From contig NC_018068.1 in NCBI RefSeq assembly GCF_000255115.2, positions 3,505,977 to 3,569,976 on the forward strand: a stretch of 64,000 bases of DNA, given 5' to 3'. The first letter of the stretch is position 1, and the number at the start of each line of letters is the position of its first letter. Origin of the DNA: Desulfosporosinus acidiphilus SJ4 (GTDB taxonomy: Bacteria > Bacillota > Desulfitobacteriia > Desulfitobacteriales > Desulfitobacteriaceae). Shown piece after piece: positions 7,365-16,479 of the stretch. Below the pieces are notes generated by a model. It made no database searches, was not told the origin of the DNA, and saw only the letters and a program-made list of their open reading frames with translations. Made by a program: the position numbers and the translations under genes.

Positions 7365-8963
7365 ATGCTTTTACAGCAAATTGATCACTGGGCAGAATTG
7401 GTGCCGCAGCGTTTGGCTCATAAAAATAGATTCCAAGTCTTAACCTATGCCGAGTTAAAAACCTTTTCAGATACGCTTGCCTATTGGCTTTATCAGAGGA
7501 TAAGTCAACTGGAAAAACGCGCCCCTATCATCGTCTACGGACATAAGGAAAGCGAAATGCTCGTGTTATTTTTAGCCTGCCTTAAAGCAGGTCATCCCTA
7601 CATTCCAATTGATAAATCAATTCCCACGGAGCGCCTCCTTAAAATTATCGAATCTTCGGGAGCCCTAGCCATTCTTTCGCCAATTTCCCTGCCGGAAAAA
7701 GCAAAAATGAAGGGCATCTTCTATCAGGAGAACCTTCATCTTCCATCTTTTAATTTAGCCCCCCCAAATTCCAAACCTAAACCCGAATGGAAAATTGGGT
7801 TGAATGATGTCTGGTATATTATTTATACCTCCGGCAGTACCGGGGAACCCAAAGGCGTTCAAATTACCCAGCGCTCTTTGCTTAATTTTATCACTTGGGT
7901 TAACAAGCAATACCAGCCAAACCAGCAGGAAGATATTTTTCTCAACCAAGCCCCCTTCTCTTTTGACCTCTCGGTCATGGATTTGTACATGGCCCTGAGC
8001 AACGGGGGAACCTTATGGAGTATAGATAAGGAACAAATTAATAACCCGAAGGATTTATTTGCCTCTCTGCGAGCATCGCAAATAAGCTATTGGATTTCCA
8101 CCCCTTCTTTTGTGGAAATGTGTCTCATGGATCCGAGCTTCAGAGAAAAGCTTTTGCCCAAACTTCGTTATTTTCTTTTTTGCGGAGAAGTCCTTCCCCA
8201 TAATACGGCTTCAAATCTTATCGAACGCTTTCCTCAAGCTCGGGTCGTAAATCTTTACGGCCCCACTGAGTGCACAGTAGCAGTAACGGGTGTAACTATA
8301 ACCAAACAAATCCTGCAAAACTCCGGCCCCCTGCCCGTTGGACAGGATTCGGCAGATTGTCAAATCCTCATCTGTGATCCTGACGATTTGAATAGAACGA
8401 CCACTCGCGGTGATTTTCTAGACCCTCCCCTTAAAGCACTTCCGGCTGGAGTAAGGGGGGAGATAGTCATCGTTGGCCCTAACGTAAGCATAGGCTATCT
8501 TAACCGTCCCGAGCTTACAAAACGCACCTTCTTTATGTGGAGGAAACATGGGATTGGCTTTCAAGGCTATCGTACCGGTGACCTGGGTTACTGGCTGGAC
8601 GGTAAGTTATACTACCTGGGACGACAAGATTTCCAAATAAAATTACACGGTTATAGGATTGAATTGGGCGAAATAGAAGAACAGTTACGCAAAATACCTA
8701 ACATAGAAAATGCCATCGTAGTTCCAATTGTACGGAGAGGAAAAAACGCTGCGCTTCAAGCGTTTATTAAACTCTGCCATGATTTAAAGGGTTTTAACCA
8801 AGAACCCGAATCATTTCAAACTGAGATGGAGCAGCAAATACGTCAAACATTAGAACGAGTATTACCGGCTTATATGCTGCCGCAGCGCTATCGCTTCATC
8901 GACAGCCTGCCAATGACAGCGAACGGCAAGGTTGACCGTAAAGCACTTCTTCAAGGAGGATAA
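7365..8963 (+). CDS. dltA: D-alanine--D-alanyl carrier protein ligase
   Basis: A 532-residue adenylate-forming enzyme that activates D-alanine with ATP and loads it on DltC. The P-loop YTSGSTGEPKGV is near residue 152; NLYGPTECTV, YRTGDLGYW and the C-terminal lysine in NGKVDRKALL complete the ANL superfamily motifs. AAGAGGTGAG precedes the ATG. The length is slightly above the usual 500-510 residues. Cytoplasmic; charges the carrier encoded at the head of the same operon. Confidence 0.93.
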   Translation: MLLQQIDHWAELVPQRLAHKNRFQVLTYAELKTFSDTLAYWLYQRISQLEKRAPIIVYGHKESEMLVLFLACLKAGHPYIPIDKSIPTERLLKIIESSGALAILSPISLPEKAKMKGIFYQENLHLPSFNLAPPNSKPKPEWKIGLNDVWYIIYTSGSTGEPKGVQITQRSLLNFITWVNKQYQPNQQEDIFLNQAPFSFDLSVMDLYMALSNGGTLWSIDKEQINNPKDLFASLRASQISYWISTPSFVEMCLMDPSFREKLLPKLRYFLFCGEVLPHNTASNLIERFPQARVVNLYGPTECTVAVTGVTITKQILQNSGPLPVGQDSADCQILICDPDDLNRTTTRGDFLDPPLKALPAGVRGEIVIVGPNVSIGYLNRPELTKRTFFMWRKHGIGFQGYRTGDLGYWLDGKLYYLGRQDFQIKLHGYRIELGEIEEQLRKIPNIENAIVVPIVRRGKNAALQAFIKLCHDLKGFNQEPESFQTEMEQQIRQTLERVLPAYMLPQRYRFIDSLPMTANGKVDRKALLQGG

Positions 8964-8964
8964 A

Positions 8965-10317
8965 ATGATTCCTTATAATAACGCTTCTTTCTTTTTGTTA
9001 CTGCTCATACCAGTATTACCTGCAATTTTTCTGGGATTAGCCGAAGCGTCTCCCCAAACCCGTTCGCTCTGGATTATGCATTCGTCCCTTGGCATGCTAT
9101 ACCTCATTCTGGGTCCTCAAGCCGCTTTAGCTCAGGCTATTGTTTATTTTATCTGGGAGTACCTAATAATCAGGTTGTATCTGAATTATCGTCAATCCGA
9201 AAACACAAAAAACCACGCTTTGATCTTTTATCTCGCTATCGCCGGAAGCTTATTACCTTTAATATTAGTAAAGTTAAGCCCATTCTTGGGTTTACACTCA
9301 GCAGCATTTTTTGGTGGCTTAGCAGCTAAGACCTCAACAACTCAAAGTTTTAATCATGTCACTCTTGGGGCTCAAAGCTTATCTAAAACGCTCACCAGCA
9401 CTCAAATCCCTTCAGGCTCTCAGGGGCTTCCCCATACTTCAATGCCAACCGCCGCAAATCAAGGTCAATTGGCGTCCTCAGAAGAAAATTCAATCCTCGG
9501 TTTCTTAGGAATATCCTATGTAAGTTTTAGAATCTTAGGAACATTGATTGAGATCAGAGATGGTCTCATTAAGGATCTTAACTTAGGAGATTTCATCAGT
9601 TATGTTCTATTTTTCCCAACCCTTGCCTCGGGACCCATCGATCGCTATCGCAGATTTCTTTCAGATCTTAGAAGGATTATGTCCAGACAGGAGTATCTTG
9701 TTTGTTTCACTGACGGTTTAGAATACATTTTTCGTGGATTCCTTTATAAATTCATCATCGCTTATTTAATTAACAAATATTTGCTTGTTCCACTGAACGG
9801 TACCCATAGTTTCTGGTCAACGATTCGCTATATGTATGTCTACAGTGCCTATCTCTTCTTTGATTTTGCAGGTTACAGCGCCTTTGCTATAGGAGTAAGC
9901 AACTTATTCGGCATTCGAACACCTGAAAACTTTAAGGCGCCTTTCTGGTCCAAAAATATTAAAGACTTCTGGAACCGCTGGCATATTTCGCTTTCTATGT
10001 GGTTCAGAGACTATATCTACATGCGCTTTGTTCTGGACAGTGCCAAAAAGAAACGTTTTAGCAGCCGCTACACAGCATCAGCTATCGGTTACCTTTTGCT
10101 TTTCCTTCTTATGGGAATATGGCACGGAACACAATGGCATTACATTATTTACGGAGCTTATATGGCTTTTCTAATGATCAGCTTCGAATTTCTGGAACGC
10201 CTCAATAAGAAGAGCCCTTTTTGGGGCCAGGGTAAAGCTTGGAATATACTAGCCCGCTTGGTTACTCTTCAGTTTATTTGTCTTGGTCTATTGATTTTCT
10301 CCGGGCGCTTAGGATGA
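8965..10317 (+). CDS. dltB: D-alanyl transfer protein DltB (MBOAT family)
   Basis: A 450-residue multi-pass membrane acyltransferase. The MBOAT signature is seen in FWNRWHISLSMWFRDYIY and in LMGIWHGTQWHYIIYG with the invariant His. The ATG at 8965 follows AAGGAGGATAAA directly after the dltA stop; the frame extending back to 8932 is not preferred. An inserted Ser/Thr/Gln-rich stretch of about 70 residues (roughly 105-175: AKTSTTQSF through ASSEENS) interrupts the normal topology before GFLGISYVSFR. The ending LLIFSG is normal. Last gene of the dlt run. Confidence 0.9.
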   Translation: MIPYNNASFFLLLLIPVLPAIFLGLAEASPQTRSLWIMHSSLGMLYLILGPQAALAQAIVYFIWEYLIIRLYLNYRQSENTKNHALIFYLAIAGSLLPLILVKLSPFLGLHSAAFFGGLAAKTSTTQSFNHVTLGAQSLSKTLTSTQIPSGSQGLPHTSMPTAANQGQLASSEENSILGFLGISYVSFRILGTLIEIRDGLIKDLNLGDFISYVLFFPTLASGPIDRYRRFLSDLRRIMSRQEYLVCFTDGLEYIFRGFLYKFIIAYLINKYLLVPLNGTHSFWSTIRYMYVYSAYLFFDFAGYSAFAIGVSNLFGIRTPENFKAPFWSKNIKDFWNRWHISLSMWFRDYIYMRFVLDSAKKKRFSSRYTASAIGYLLLFLLMGIWHGTQWHYIIYGAYMAFLMISFEFLERLNKKSPFWGQGKAWNILARLVTLQFICLGLLIFSGRLG

Positions 10318-10497
10318 ACAAAAAAAAATGGTTTGTCAAAGGTTGCGGATAAAAATACCCCACTTTGCCATAATTGTTAAATTTATATGTCCAAATTGTG
10401 AAGGATTTGTGAAATATGCAAAAGGACTGTTTTTCTCAGCATAACCCCACCATCCCAGCAACATAATAACTTCATCAAATTTGAGGAGATGAAGTTA

Positions 10498-10782
10498 TTG
10501 AAACGTATTAGTGCTGGAATCGCAATTATGACAATTTTTTTACTCGGAACATCAAGTATCGCATGTGCTAAAACAACTTCATTACATCAAACTAAAGCTG
10601 CTGCAGCTAAGGTAACAAGTCATCAAATTAAAACTAATGCTTCTAAGGGGGTTAAGAAGGTTGCCAAAACAGTTAAATCGACTAAATTAGCTAAATCAAC
10701 AAAATTAACTAAAACCACTAAGTCAGTTAAACCATCTGCCGCTAAATTAAAGGTTAAAAAAACTACTGCACGCAACGATTAA
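10498..10782 (+). CDS. Secreted lysine/threonine-rich small protein
   Basis: A 94-residue protein with a clear Sec signal peptide (KRISAGIAIMTIFLLGTSS then ACA, likely cleaved after SIACA). The mature part is almost wholly Lys, Thr, Ser, Ala and Val, with repeats such as KSTKLAKSTKLTKTTK; it resembles a histone H1 tail. The open frame has an ATG at 10489, but the GAGGAG site abuts it; the TTG at 10498 lies 9 bases after that site and is the likelier start. No known family was recognised. It is downstream of dltB in the same direction (180-base gap). A strongly cationic exported peptide beside a teichoic-acid D-alanylation operon suggests a cell-wall role, which is inference. Confidence 0.6.
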   Translation: MKRISAGIAIMTIFLLGTSSIACAKTTSLHQTKAAAAKVTSHQIKTNASKGVKKVAKTVKSTKLAKSTKLTKTTKSVKPSAAKLKVKKTTARND

Positions 10783-10794
10783 TCTTTCTCTCAC

Positions 10795-11017
10795 GAGCCC
10801 ATATTTCAGTAGATTTGCTACGGCTAGTGCAGCAACCTCAAGGGAAATAATCTACCCTGCGTCCTAAAAAAACAATTTGTGATGCACTAGGCCGCTGAGG
10901 TCCGTCTGATAGGCGGGCTCAAAGCACCACGAAAGTGCGACCTCGATTCGCTAGCCGTATAAGGTATATATTTCCACAGCACAAGTTTTCATTCTTTGAT
11001 GGTGCCGCCTAGCGGCA
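10795..11017 (+). ncRNA. Candidate structured RNA or 3' UTR element of unknown family
   Basis: A run of complementary segments lies between the lysine-rich gene and a strong terminator. Pairs seen by eye: TACGGCTAG 10819-10827 with 10951-10959; ACCTCA 10835-10840 with 10896-10901; AGGG/CCCT 10841-10858; GCGTC 10859-10863 with GATGC 10881-10885; CCGTC/GGCGG 10902-10916; GCAC/GTGC 10924-10938; TGCCGC/GCGGCA 11003-11017. CTAGTGC at 10824-10830 can instead pair with GCACTAG at 10884-10890, an exclusive alternative. No known riboswitch, 6S, SRP, RNase P or tmRNA signature was recognised. The strand is inferred from the flanking plus-strand gene and terminator. Confidence 0.4.
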
Positions 11018-11038
11018 TGGGAGTCTGATAGTATAAAG

Positions 11039-11087
11039 AAAACTGGTTGCTGTCTTTGGATAGACAGTCAACCAGTTTAATTTTTAT
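11039..11087. terminator. Strong bidirectional terminator
   Basis: AAACTGGTTG pairs with CAACCAGTTT, enclosing CTGTC/GACAG. On the plus strand it is followed by AATTTTTATT, ending the dlt-side transcript or candidate RNA. On the minus strand TTTTCTTT follows, so it can also end the RND operon. Confidence 0.85.
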
Positions 11088-11104
11088 TAACCTTTTCATC
11101 TAAG

Positions 11105-11128
11105 ATCCCCGCTTCTCTAAGTGGGAAT
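11105..11128. repeat. Short hairpin resembling the terminal hairpin of elements A and B
   Basis: CCCCGCTT and AAGTGGG pair with one G-U around a CTCT loop. It resembles the last hairpin of the elements at 3331 and 27472 (CCCACTT/AAGTGGG). It may be a solo remnant; chance resemblance is possible because the stretch is short. Confidence 0.3.
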
Positions 11129-11151
11129 TACTCTGATTTCACAAATCTTTT

Positions 11152-12378
11152 TTACTGCTTACTATCTCCATTGACAATATTGACCTTTTCCCCTTCATTT
11201 AAGAAGCTCTGTCCTTCAGTAACAACATCCATATCCTTGCTGATATTTCCTTGGACTTCCGTATTTTTATTGTCAGAAATACCGACCGTCACCGCTATTT
11301 TCTTAACTTTACCATCTACAACGGCATAGAGATAGTTTACATTATTCTCGATACTGAGGGCTTCATTAGGAACCAGCAATATGTTGCTTCTACTTTCAGC
11401 CGGAAGCGATATTTTTATAAACATACCGGCAGTTAAATCATTCTGCGAATTATCAATGGTTACTTTCACTAGATAAGAATTATCCTTCGCATTGGAGTTA
11501 GGGCTAATGGTTGTGATGACACCCGTAACCTTCTTATCTTTCACGGCATTTATGCTCACAGGTACAGTTTGGCCTAACTTAATTTTACCGATGACAACAT
11601 CCGGAACATTAATTTCTGCTATCATACTGCTGGGATCAATCACTGTAACCGAACCTGATTGGCTGCTGACCATACCCCCGACTTTAACATCTTTAGCCGA
11701 TACTATGCCCGAAATAGGAGATACTACGGTCAGATTATCCAGCTGTATCTGAGCAGCATTAATACTTGCTTTCGCTTGCTCTACTTGTGCTTCCGCTGCA
11801 GACACAGCCGGATCATTTTGAGCCCCTTTTAACTCAATGGCCGCATTATCATATTTTGTTTTGGCATTATCTAAATCCTGTTTGGAAGCGGCTCCCCCAT
11901 CATATAAAGCTTTTGTATTATTGTAATCATTTTGGGCGTCATTATAACTAATTTGATCTTTCTCTAAGGTTTGTTCTGAGTTTGAACGGGTTTTTGCTAA
12001 GTTTTCCTCTGCCACAGCCAGGGCCTGCTGTTGTATTTGCAATTGAGCTTGCTGATCTGACGCATCAATGGTAAATAAAACCTGGCCGCTGGAAACCTTA
12101 GAACCAATATCAACATTGACACTGGAAACTTTTCCTCCGGTTTTGGGAAAAACCTGTACTTCATGGACAGGATCAAATTTACTGGCATAATCAACCTCAG
12201 TTGACAAAGAACCGAGGGCAACTTTTTGAGTTTTGACATTTTTTACAGTGACAGCTGGGGCTTCGACCTTTTTGTGCTTTAGAGCATAATTCCCTCCCAG
12301 GGCCGCAGCTATTACCAGCAGACCAATAATTATAGTTCGTTTTTTAATCCGCTTGATTCTACTAAGATTAAATTTCAA
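11152..12378 (-). CDS. RND efflux periplasmic-adaptor-type (membrane fusion) protein
   Basis: A 408-residue HlyD/AcrA-family adaptor: basic N-terminus, one membrane helix (RTIIIGLLVIAAALGG), a biotinyl-lipoyl half (VFPKTGGKVSSVNVDIGSKVSSGQVLF), a coiled-coil of Gln/Ala/Asn heptads at about residues 110-215, the second lipoyl half (VVSPISGIVSAKDVKVGGMV) and beta-barrel domains. It links the pump at 12368-15460 to the outside. The longest frame starts at 12399, but GGGGAGG precedes a TTG at 12378 by 9 bases and gives MKFNLSRIKR, so TTG is preferred. It overlaps the pump gene by 11 bases. Confidence 0.88.
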   Translation of the reverse strand: MKFNLSRIKRIKKRTIIIGLLVIAAALGGNYALKHKKVEAPAVTVKNVKTQKVALGSLSTEVDYASKFDPVHEVQVFPKTGGKVSSVNVDIGSKVSSGQVLFTIDASDQQAQLQIQQQALAVAEENLAKTRSNSEQTLEKDQISYNDAQNDYNNTKALYDGGAASKQDLDNAKTKYDNAAIELKGAQNDPAVSAAEAQVEQAKASINAAQIQLDNLTVVSPISGIVSAKDVKVGGMVSSQSGSVTVIDPSSMIAEINVPDVVIGKIKLGQTVPVSINAVKDKKVTGVITTISPNSNAKDNSYLVKVTIDNSQNDLTAGMFIKISLPAESRSNILLVPNEALSIENNVNYLYAVVDGKVKKIAVTVGISDNKNTEVQGNISKDMDVVTEGQSFLNEGEKVNIVNGDSKQ

Positions 12379-15300
12379 TTTGTGGAACCTCCCCGGCATT
12401 TATTGTTTTTTTATTTTTTGAAATACGATTCTTTAAATCATCCATTAAAGTATAGACTACCGGCAAAACAATGGGTGAAAGGAGCGTAGACATTACCATG
12501 CCTCCGATGATGACAATAGCCATACTTTGTTTCATCTCGCTTCCTTCTCCCAGGGAAAGAGCCACAGGCAGCATGGAAACAATCATGGTTGCACTGGTCA
12601 TAATGATGGGTCTTAATCTTGTTGTCCCTGATTCGATTAAGGCCTCTTTTAAGCTCAGACCTTTGTGCATTAACGTATTAGTATAGTCAATTAACAACGT
12701 GCCATTTTTCGAAGACAGCCCCTCCAGCATAATTAAGCCGATAAAAGACATCATATTTAATGTTTGTCCGGTTAGGGCCAACAAAGGAAGTGCTCCAATA
12801 ATGGCTAAAGGAAGAGAAACCATTCGGATAGCCGGGGTCAAGAACGATTCATAAAGCACAACCAAGATCATATATACCAGGGCTAAGGAGGCACCTAAGG
12901 CTAAACCCAGTGAGCTGAAGGAATCAGCCATATTCTTCTGGCTTGCCCCATAGTTTAAGCTATAGCCTGAAGGCAGCGTTACGGAACGCAGCTTGTTTTG
13001 AATATCCTGAGTAACCTCTCCGAGAGTTCTTCCCTGAAGGTTAGCATCAATTGTCACAACGTCTTGCTTATCCTCCCTGGACAAAGATGGTTCACTCTCT
13101 CCTCTCACCACAGAAGCAACCTGACTTAATGGAATTTGTTCACCTGTCTGATTAGTGATCTTTATGGATTTAATATCGTCAACATTTTGTATCTGCCCGT
13201 CCATAAACTTCAGGGTAATATCATTCTCCGAATCATTAGTTCTGTAAACTCCTACCTTGGTCCCCTGCAAAGCAGTTCTGACCGCGCTGCCCACATCCGC
13301 AGTGGATACCCCTGCCTGGGAGGCCGCCAGGCTGTCCATCGTTACCCTTAACTCGCTGCTTTTGATATCTGCACTATTACCGACATCTATGACACCGGGG
13401 ACTGATTTTACGATAGTTTCAACTTGTTTAGACAGAGTCTGAAGGGTAGCCTGATTATCTCCTTTGATACTGATTGAAATAGGCTTCGATGCTCCGCCTC
13501 CGCTTTGGGACTCTTCAACGTCAAAATCCACACCGGTCATGCTTTTTCCAAAGCTGCGAACCTCGCTGGCAACTTGACTTTGAGTTTTTTTACGGTTGTT
13601 TTTGGGAACTAAATTGACATATATCTGGGCCACAGATTTGTCTGTGTTTGATTGCCCGCTTTGACCAATCATAGAAAAATAGCTCTTAACCTCTTTTGTA
13701 TTGTGCAAATAATTTTCTAGTTTCGCGACCTTGTTGCTTGTCTGCTCCAAGGTCGAACCGGGAGCAAGCTTCATATTAACGGTAAAACTGCTTTGATCAG
13801 CAGTCGGCACAAATTCTGTTTTTAATATCCCCATAGGAACAAGAGCAATACTTAGAAAAACACCGGCTATTGCCAAAACCAGTACCCTTTTTCTGTGTTC
13901 TAGGGCCCAAACGAGTGTATCCCGATATTTTCGGGTGACTTTCCCAAAAAAACCATCCTTTTTATGTTCAGGAGTCGTTTGCTTTTTCTCGGTTTTCAAT
14001 AACCTTGAGGAAAGCATTGGCGTGATCGTAAAGGATACCAAAAGGGAAAATGTGGTGGCTATAACGATAGTCAGACCAAATTCTTTGAAATACTGACCAA
14101 TCATCCCAGACATCATAGATATAGGAGCAAAGATAACAATATCACAAAGACTGATAGCGATGGCGGCCATTCCAACTTCCATCCGACCATCAATTGCCGC
14201 TCGAATCAGCCCTTTACCCATAGCCAGGTGTCTTTGAATGCTTTCGATAACAACAATTGAATCATCTACTAGGGTACCGACAACCAGAGATAGTCCCATC
14301 AAAGACATCATATTCAACGTAAAATTAAGCTTATACATCATGAAGAAGGTGGCAATAAGGGATGTCGGTATGGCAACTAGAACAACCAAAGAGGATCTGA
14401 AACTGCGGAAAAAGGCAAACAACACCAAAGCTGTAACAATAACCCCCTCAATGAGGTTCTGCTTTACCTCGGTTAAAGAGTTTGTAATAAATGTAGTAGT
14501 ATCAAAGGCGATATCCATTTGCATCCCGGCGGGGATGGTCTTTTTAATAGACTCTAATTCTTTTTTTACACTATTGGCTACTTCAACGACATTAGCATCA
14601 CTTTGTTTGCCGACAATAATGGTCATTGTCTTCTGGCCGTTGAACCGTGCCAGCGCAGTCGCATCCGGTTCCTCGAGACTAATTTGGGCAATATCGCCAA
14701 GACGGACGGTTCCTCCATTGGCTGTGGGAACCATCATATTTTGGGCATCTTCAATACTTTGGAACTGCCCTATAACTCTAACGGATTGATCAAAATTATT
14801 TTGCTTTAGTTCTCCGGCAGGTATGTTTACATTGACGGAATTCAATTTGCTGATTAACGTGTTAATGCTGACTCCATAATACTCCAGAGCAGATTTATCC
14901 AGATTAATCATTAATTCTTTCTTTTCTCCGCCACTGATCGTAACATTACCCACACCTGGGATTTTTTCTATTTTTTGCTTAATAATATCTGATTCATTAT
15001 AGAGCTCATCACTGCCAACCTTATCTCCTTTGACAGAAAGCAACAAGATTGGTATTGCGTTAGTATCCATCTTAAACAAAACGGGTTTATCGGCGTTTGC
15101 AGGGAGAGTATTGGAAATACCATCAACAGCCTTTTGGACATCCAAATAAGCGGTGTTCATGTCCGCAGACATTTTAAAGGTAACAGTGACGGTTCCATAT
15201 CCTTCTTTAGCTGTAGAATTAATTGTGTCAACCCCGCTTATACCTGAAACAGCATCTTCTATCGGCTTGATAATGTCTTTCCTGATGTCCTCAGCATTTG

Positions 15301-15460
15301 CGCCGCTATAGGTTGTTGTAACCGATATGATGGGGATATTCATGGAAGGCAGTAAATTGGCTCCCATGTTGGTATAACCTATGATTCCCAACGCCACTAA
15401 TAATACGACGACCATCCACATAGCCGCTGGTTTTTTAACCGATATCTCTGTTAAATTCAT
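12368..15460 (-). CDS. RND-type efflux transporter (AcrB/HAE1-like)
   Basis: A 1030-residue inner-membrane proton-driven exporter. The order is a TM helix (residues about 10-30), a porter domain, TM2-6, a second porter domain and TM8-12. The proton-relay Asp pair is present in VGTLVDDSIVVIESIQRH (TM4), as in AcrB. The gene order regulator, pump, adaptor is read on the minus strand. No outer-membrane channel gene is present, as expected for a monoderm-lineage cell; such pumps in Firmicutes export drugs, lipids or peptides, and the substrate is unknown. Confidence 0.93.
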   Translation of the reverse strand: MNLTEISVKKPAAMWMVVVLLVALGIIGYTNMGANLLPSMNIPIISVTTTYSGANAEDIRKDIIKPIEDAVSGISGVDTINSTAKEGYGTVTVTFKMSADMNTAYLDVQKAVDGISNTLPANADKPVLFKMDTNAIPILLLSVKGDKVGSDELYNESDIIKQKIEKIPGVGNVTISGGEKKELMINLDKSALEYYGVSINTLISKLNSVNVNIPAGELKQNNFDQSVRVIGQFQSIEDAQNMMVPTANGGTVRLGDIAQISLEEPDATALARFNGQKTMTIIVGKQSDANVVEVANSVKKELESIKKTIPAGMQMDIAFDTTTFITNSLTEVKQNLIEGVIVTALVLFAFFRSFRSSLVVLVAIPTSLIATFFMMYKLNFTLNMMSLMGLSLVVGTLVDDSIVVIESIQRHLAMGKGLIRAAIDGRMEVGMAAIAISLCDIVIFAPISMMSGMIGQYFKEFGLTIVIATTFSLLVSFTITPMLSSRLLKTEKKQTTPEHKKDGFFGKVTRKYRDTLVWALEHRKRVLVLAIAGVFLSIALVPMGILKTEFVPTADQSSFTVNMKLAPGSTLEQTSNKVAKLENYLHNTKEVKSYFSMIGQSGQSNTDKSVAQIYVNLVPKNNRKKTQSQVASEVRSFGKSMTGVDFDVEESQSGGGASKPISISIKGDNQATLQTLSKQVETIVKSVPGVIDVGNSADIKSSELRVTMDSLAASQAGVSTADVGSAVRTALQGTKVGVYRTNDSENDITLKFMDGQIQNVDDIKSIKITNQTGEQIPLSQVASVVRGESEPSLSREDKQDVVTIDANLQGRTLGEVTQDIQNKLRSVTLPSGYSLNYGASQKNMADSFSSLGLALGASLALVYMILVVLYESFLTPAIRMVSLPLAIIGALPLLALTGQTLNMMSFIGLIMLEGLSSKNGTLLIDYTNTLMHKGLSLKEALIESGTTRLRPIIMTSATMIVSMLPVALSLGEGSEMKQSMAIVIIGGMVMSTLLSPIVLPVVYTLMDDLKNRISKNKKTINAGEVPQIEI

Positions 15461-15644
15461 CTTTTACTTCCTTATTCCATTTAAATTTAGTAACTAACAA
15501 TTTTAACATTATCGAAATAAATTATAGAAATCATTCGCTTTTGGTCAAAATACTACATCTTAGTCTTCAATTTAACATAAAAGAATGTGCCAAAGTTCAC
15601 TTTTTGCCTAAGAATACCCTGTAATAACTATTAAAAGTTAATAT

Positions 15645-16217
15645 CTACTCAAAACGCTTTTCCAGATTGTCAAAAAACAGAATCATTAGTTGACGAATCA
15701 AATATTTCGTGGTCTCCTCCTCCTCACATTTTCTCAATATTATAAATAACCCCTCAATAAACGTTGAAGCGATCACACAAAAAATAAAAGGATCCGAAAC
15801 TTCAATCCCCTTTTTCTGCAATTCAGGCCATATACTATCTTTTATACTTTTTTCAGCCAACGCAGTTATTTCTTCCTTAAAATTCGCATACTTGGTTCCT
15901 GTGCTTTTATCCACCATAATCAATAACTGGGATTTATACTCCTTCATAACTTCCATAACGTCATTAACGATTTCCTCAAACGAGTATATTTCTTGCTTAT
16001 GTATTGTTTCTATTCCCAAAAAAAGTTTATAGACTGGCTCAACAATTTCGTTAAACAAATCTTCTTTGTTTTTAAAGTATCTGTAAACATTGCCGATAGC
16101 TACACCCGCGTTATTGGCTATAGCCCTCATTGACGCATGTAAAAACCCCCTGTCTTGAAATTCTTTTATCGCCACCGTCATAATCCTGTTTCGAACTTCA
16201 TCCTTAAGGTATTGCAT
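15645..16217 (-). CDS. TetR-family transcriptional regulator
   Basis: A 190-residue repressor with an N-terminal helix-turn-helix: NRIMTVAIKEFQDRGF, then ASMRAIANNAGVAIGNVYRYFKNKEDLF. The rest is a helical ligand domain. The frame extends back to 16307, but AAGAGG precedes the ATG at 16217 by 7 bases and gives the usual TetR N-terminus. It lies 185 bases upstream of the RND pump gene in the same direction and probably controls it; the AT-rich gap at 15461-15644 would hold the pump promoter. Confidence 0.88.
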   Translation of the reverse strand: MQYLKDEVRNRIMTVAIKEFQDRGFLHASMRAIANNAGVAIGNVYRYFKNKEDLFNEIVEPVYKLFLGIETIHKQEIYSFEEIVNDVMEVMKEYKSQLLIMVDKSTGTKYANFKEEITALAEKSIKDSIWPELQKKGIEVSDPFIFCVIASTFIEGLFIILRKCEEEETTKYLIRQLMILFFDNLEKRFE

Positions 16218-16479
16218 AAATGAACCTCTTTTCACTATTCCTTTTTTAGGATAACACAAAAAAGAGGAATAGTAAAAATAATATTTAATTATGAATCTTC
16301 GAAACATCCTACATGAGGAAACAAATTGTTTTATCTTCTAGTCAATTTCGAGGATGGATTATCTAATAGATTTATTCTGGGATAAAATTAACATTACTTT
16401 AACCATCGAAAGAGGCTTTCTTGAAAAACCCAAGGACCTTAAAAAATGAACATTAAAACGTTCCTGAAACCAGGTTAAA

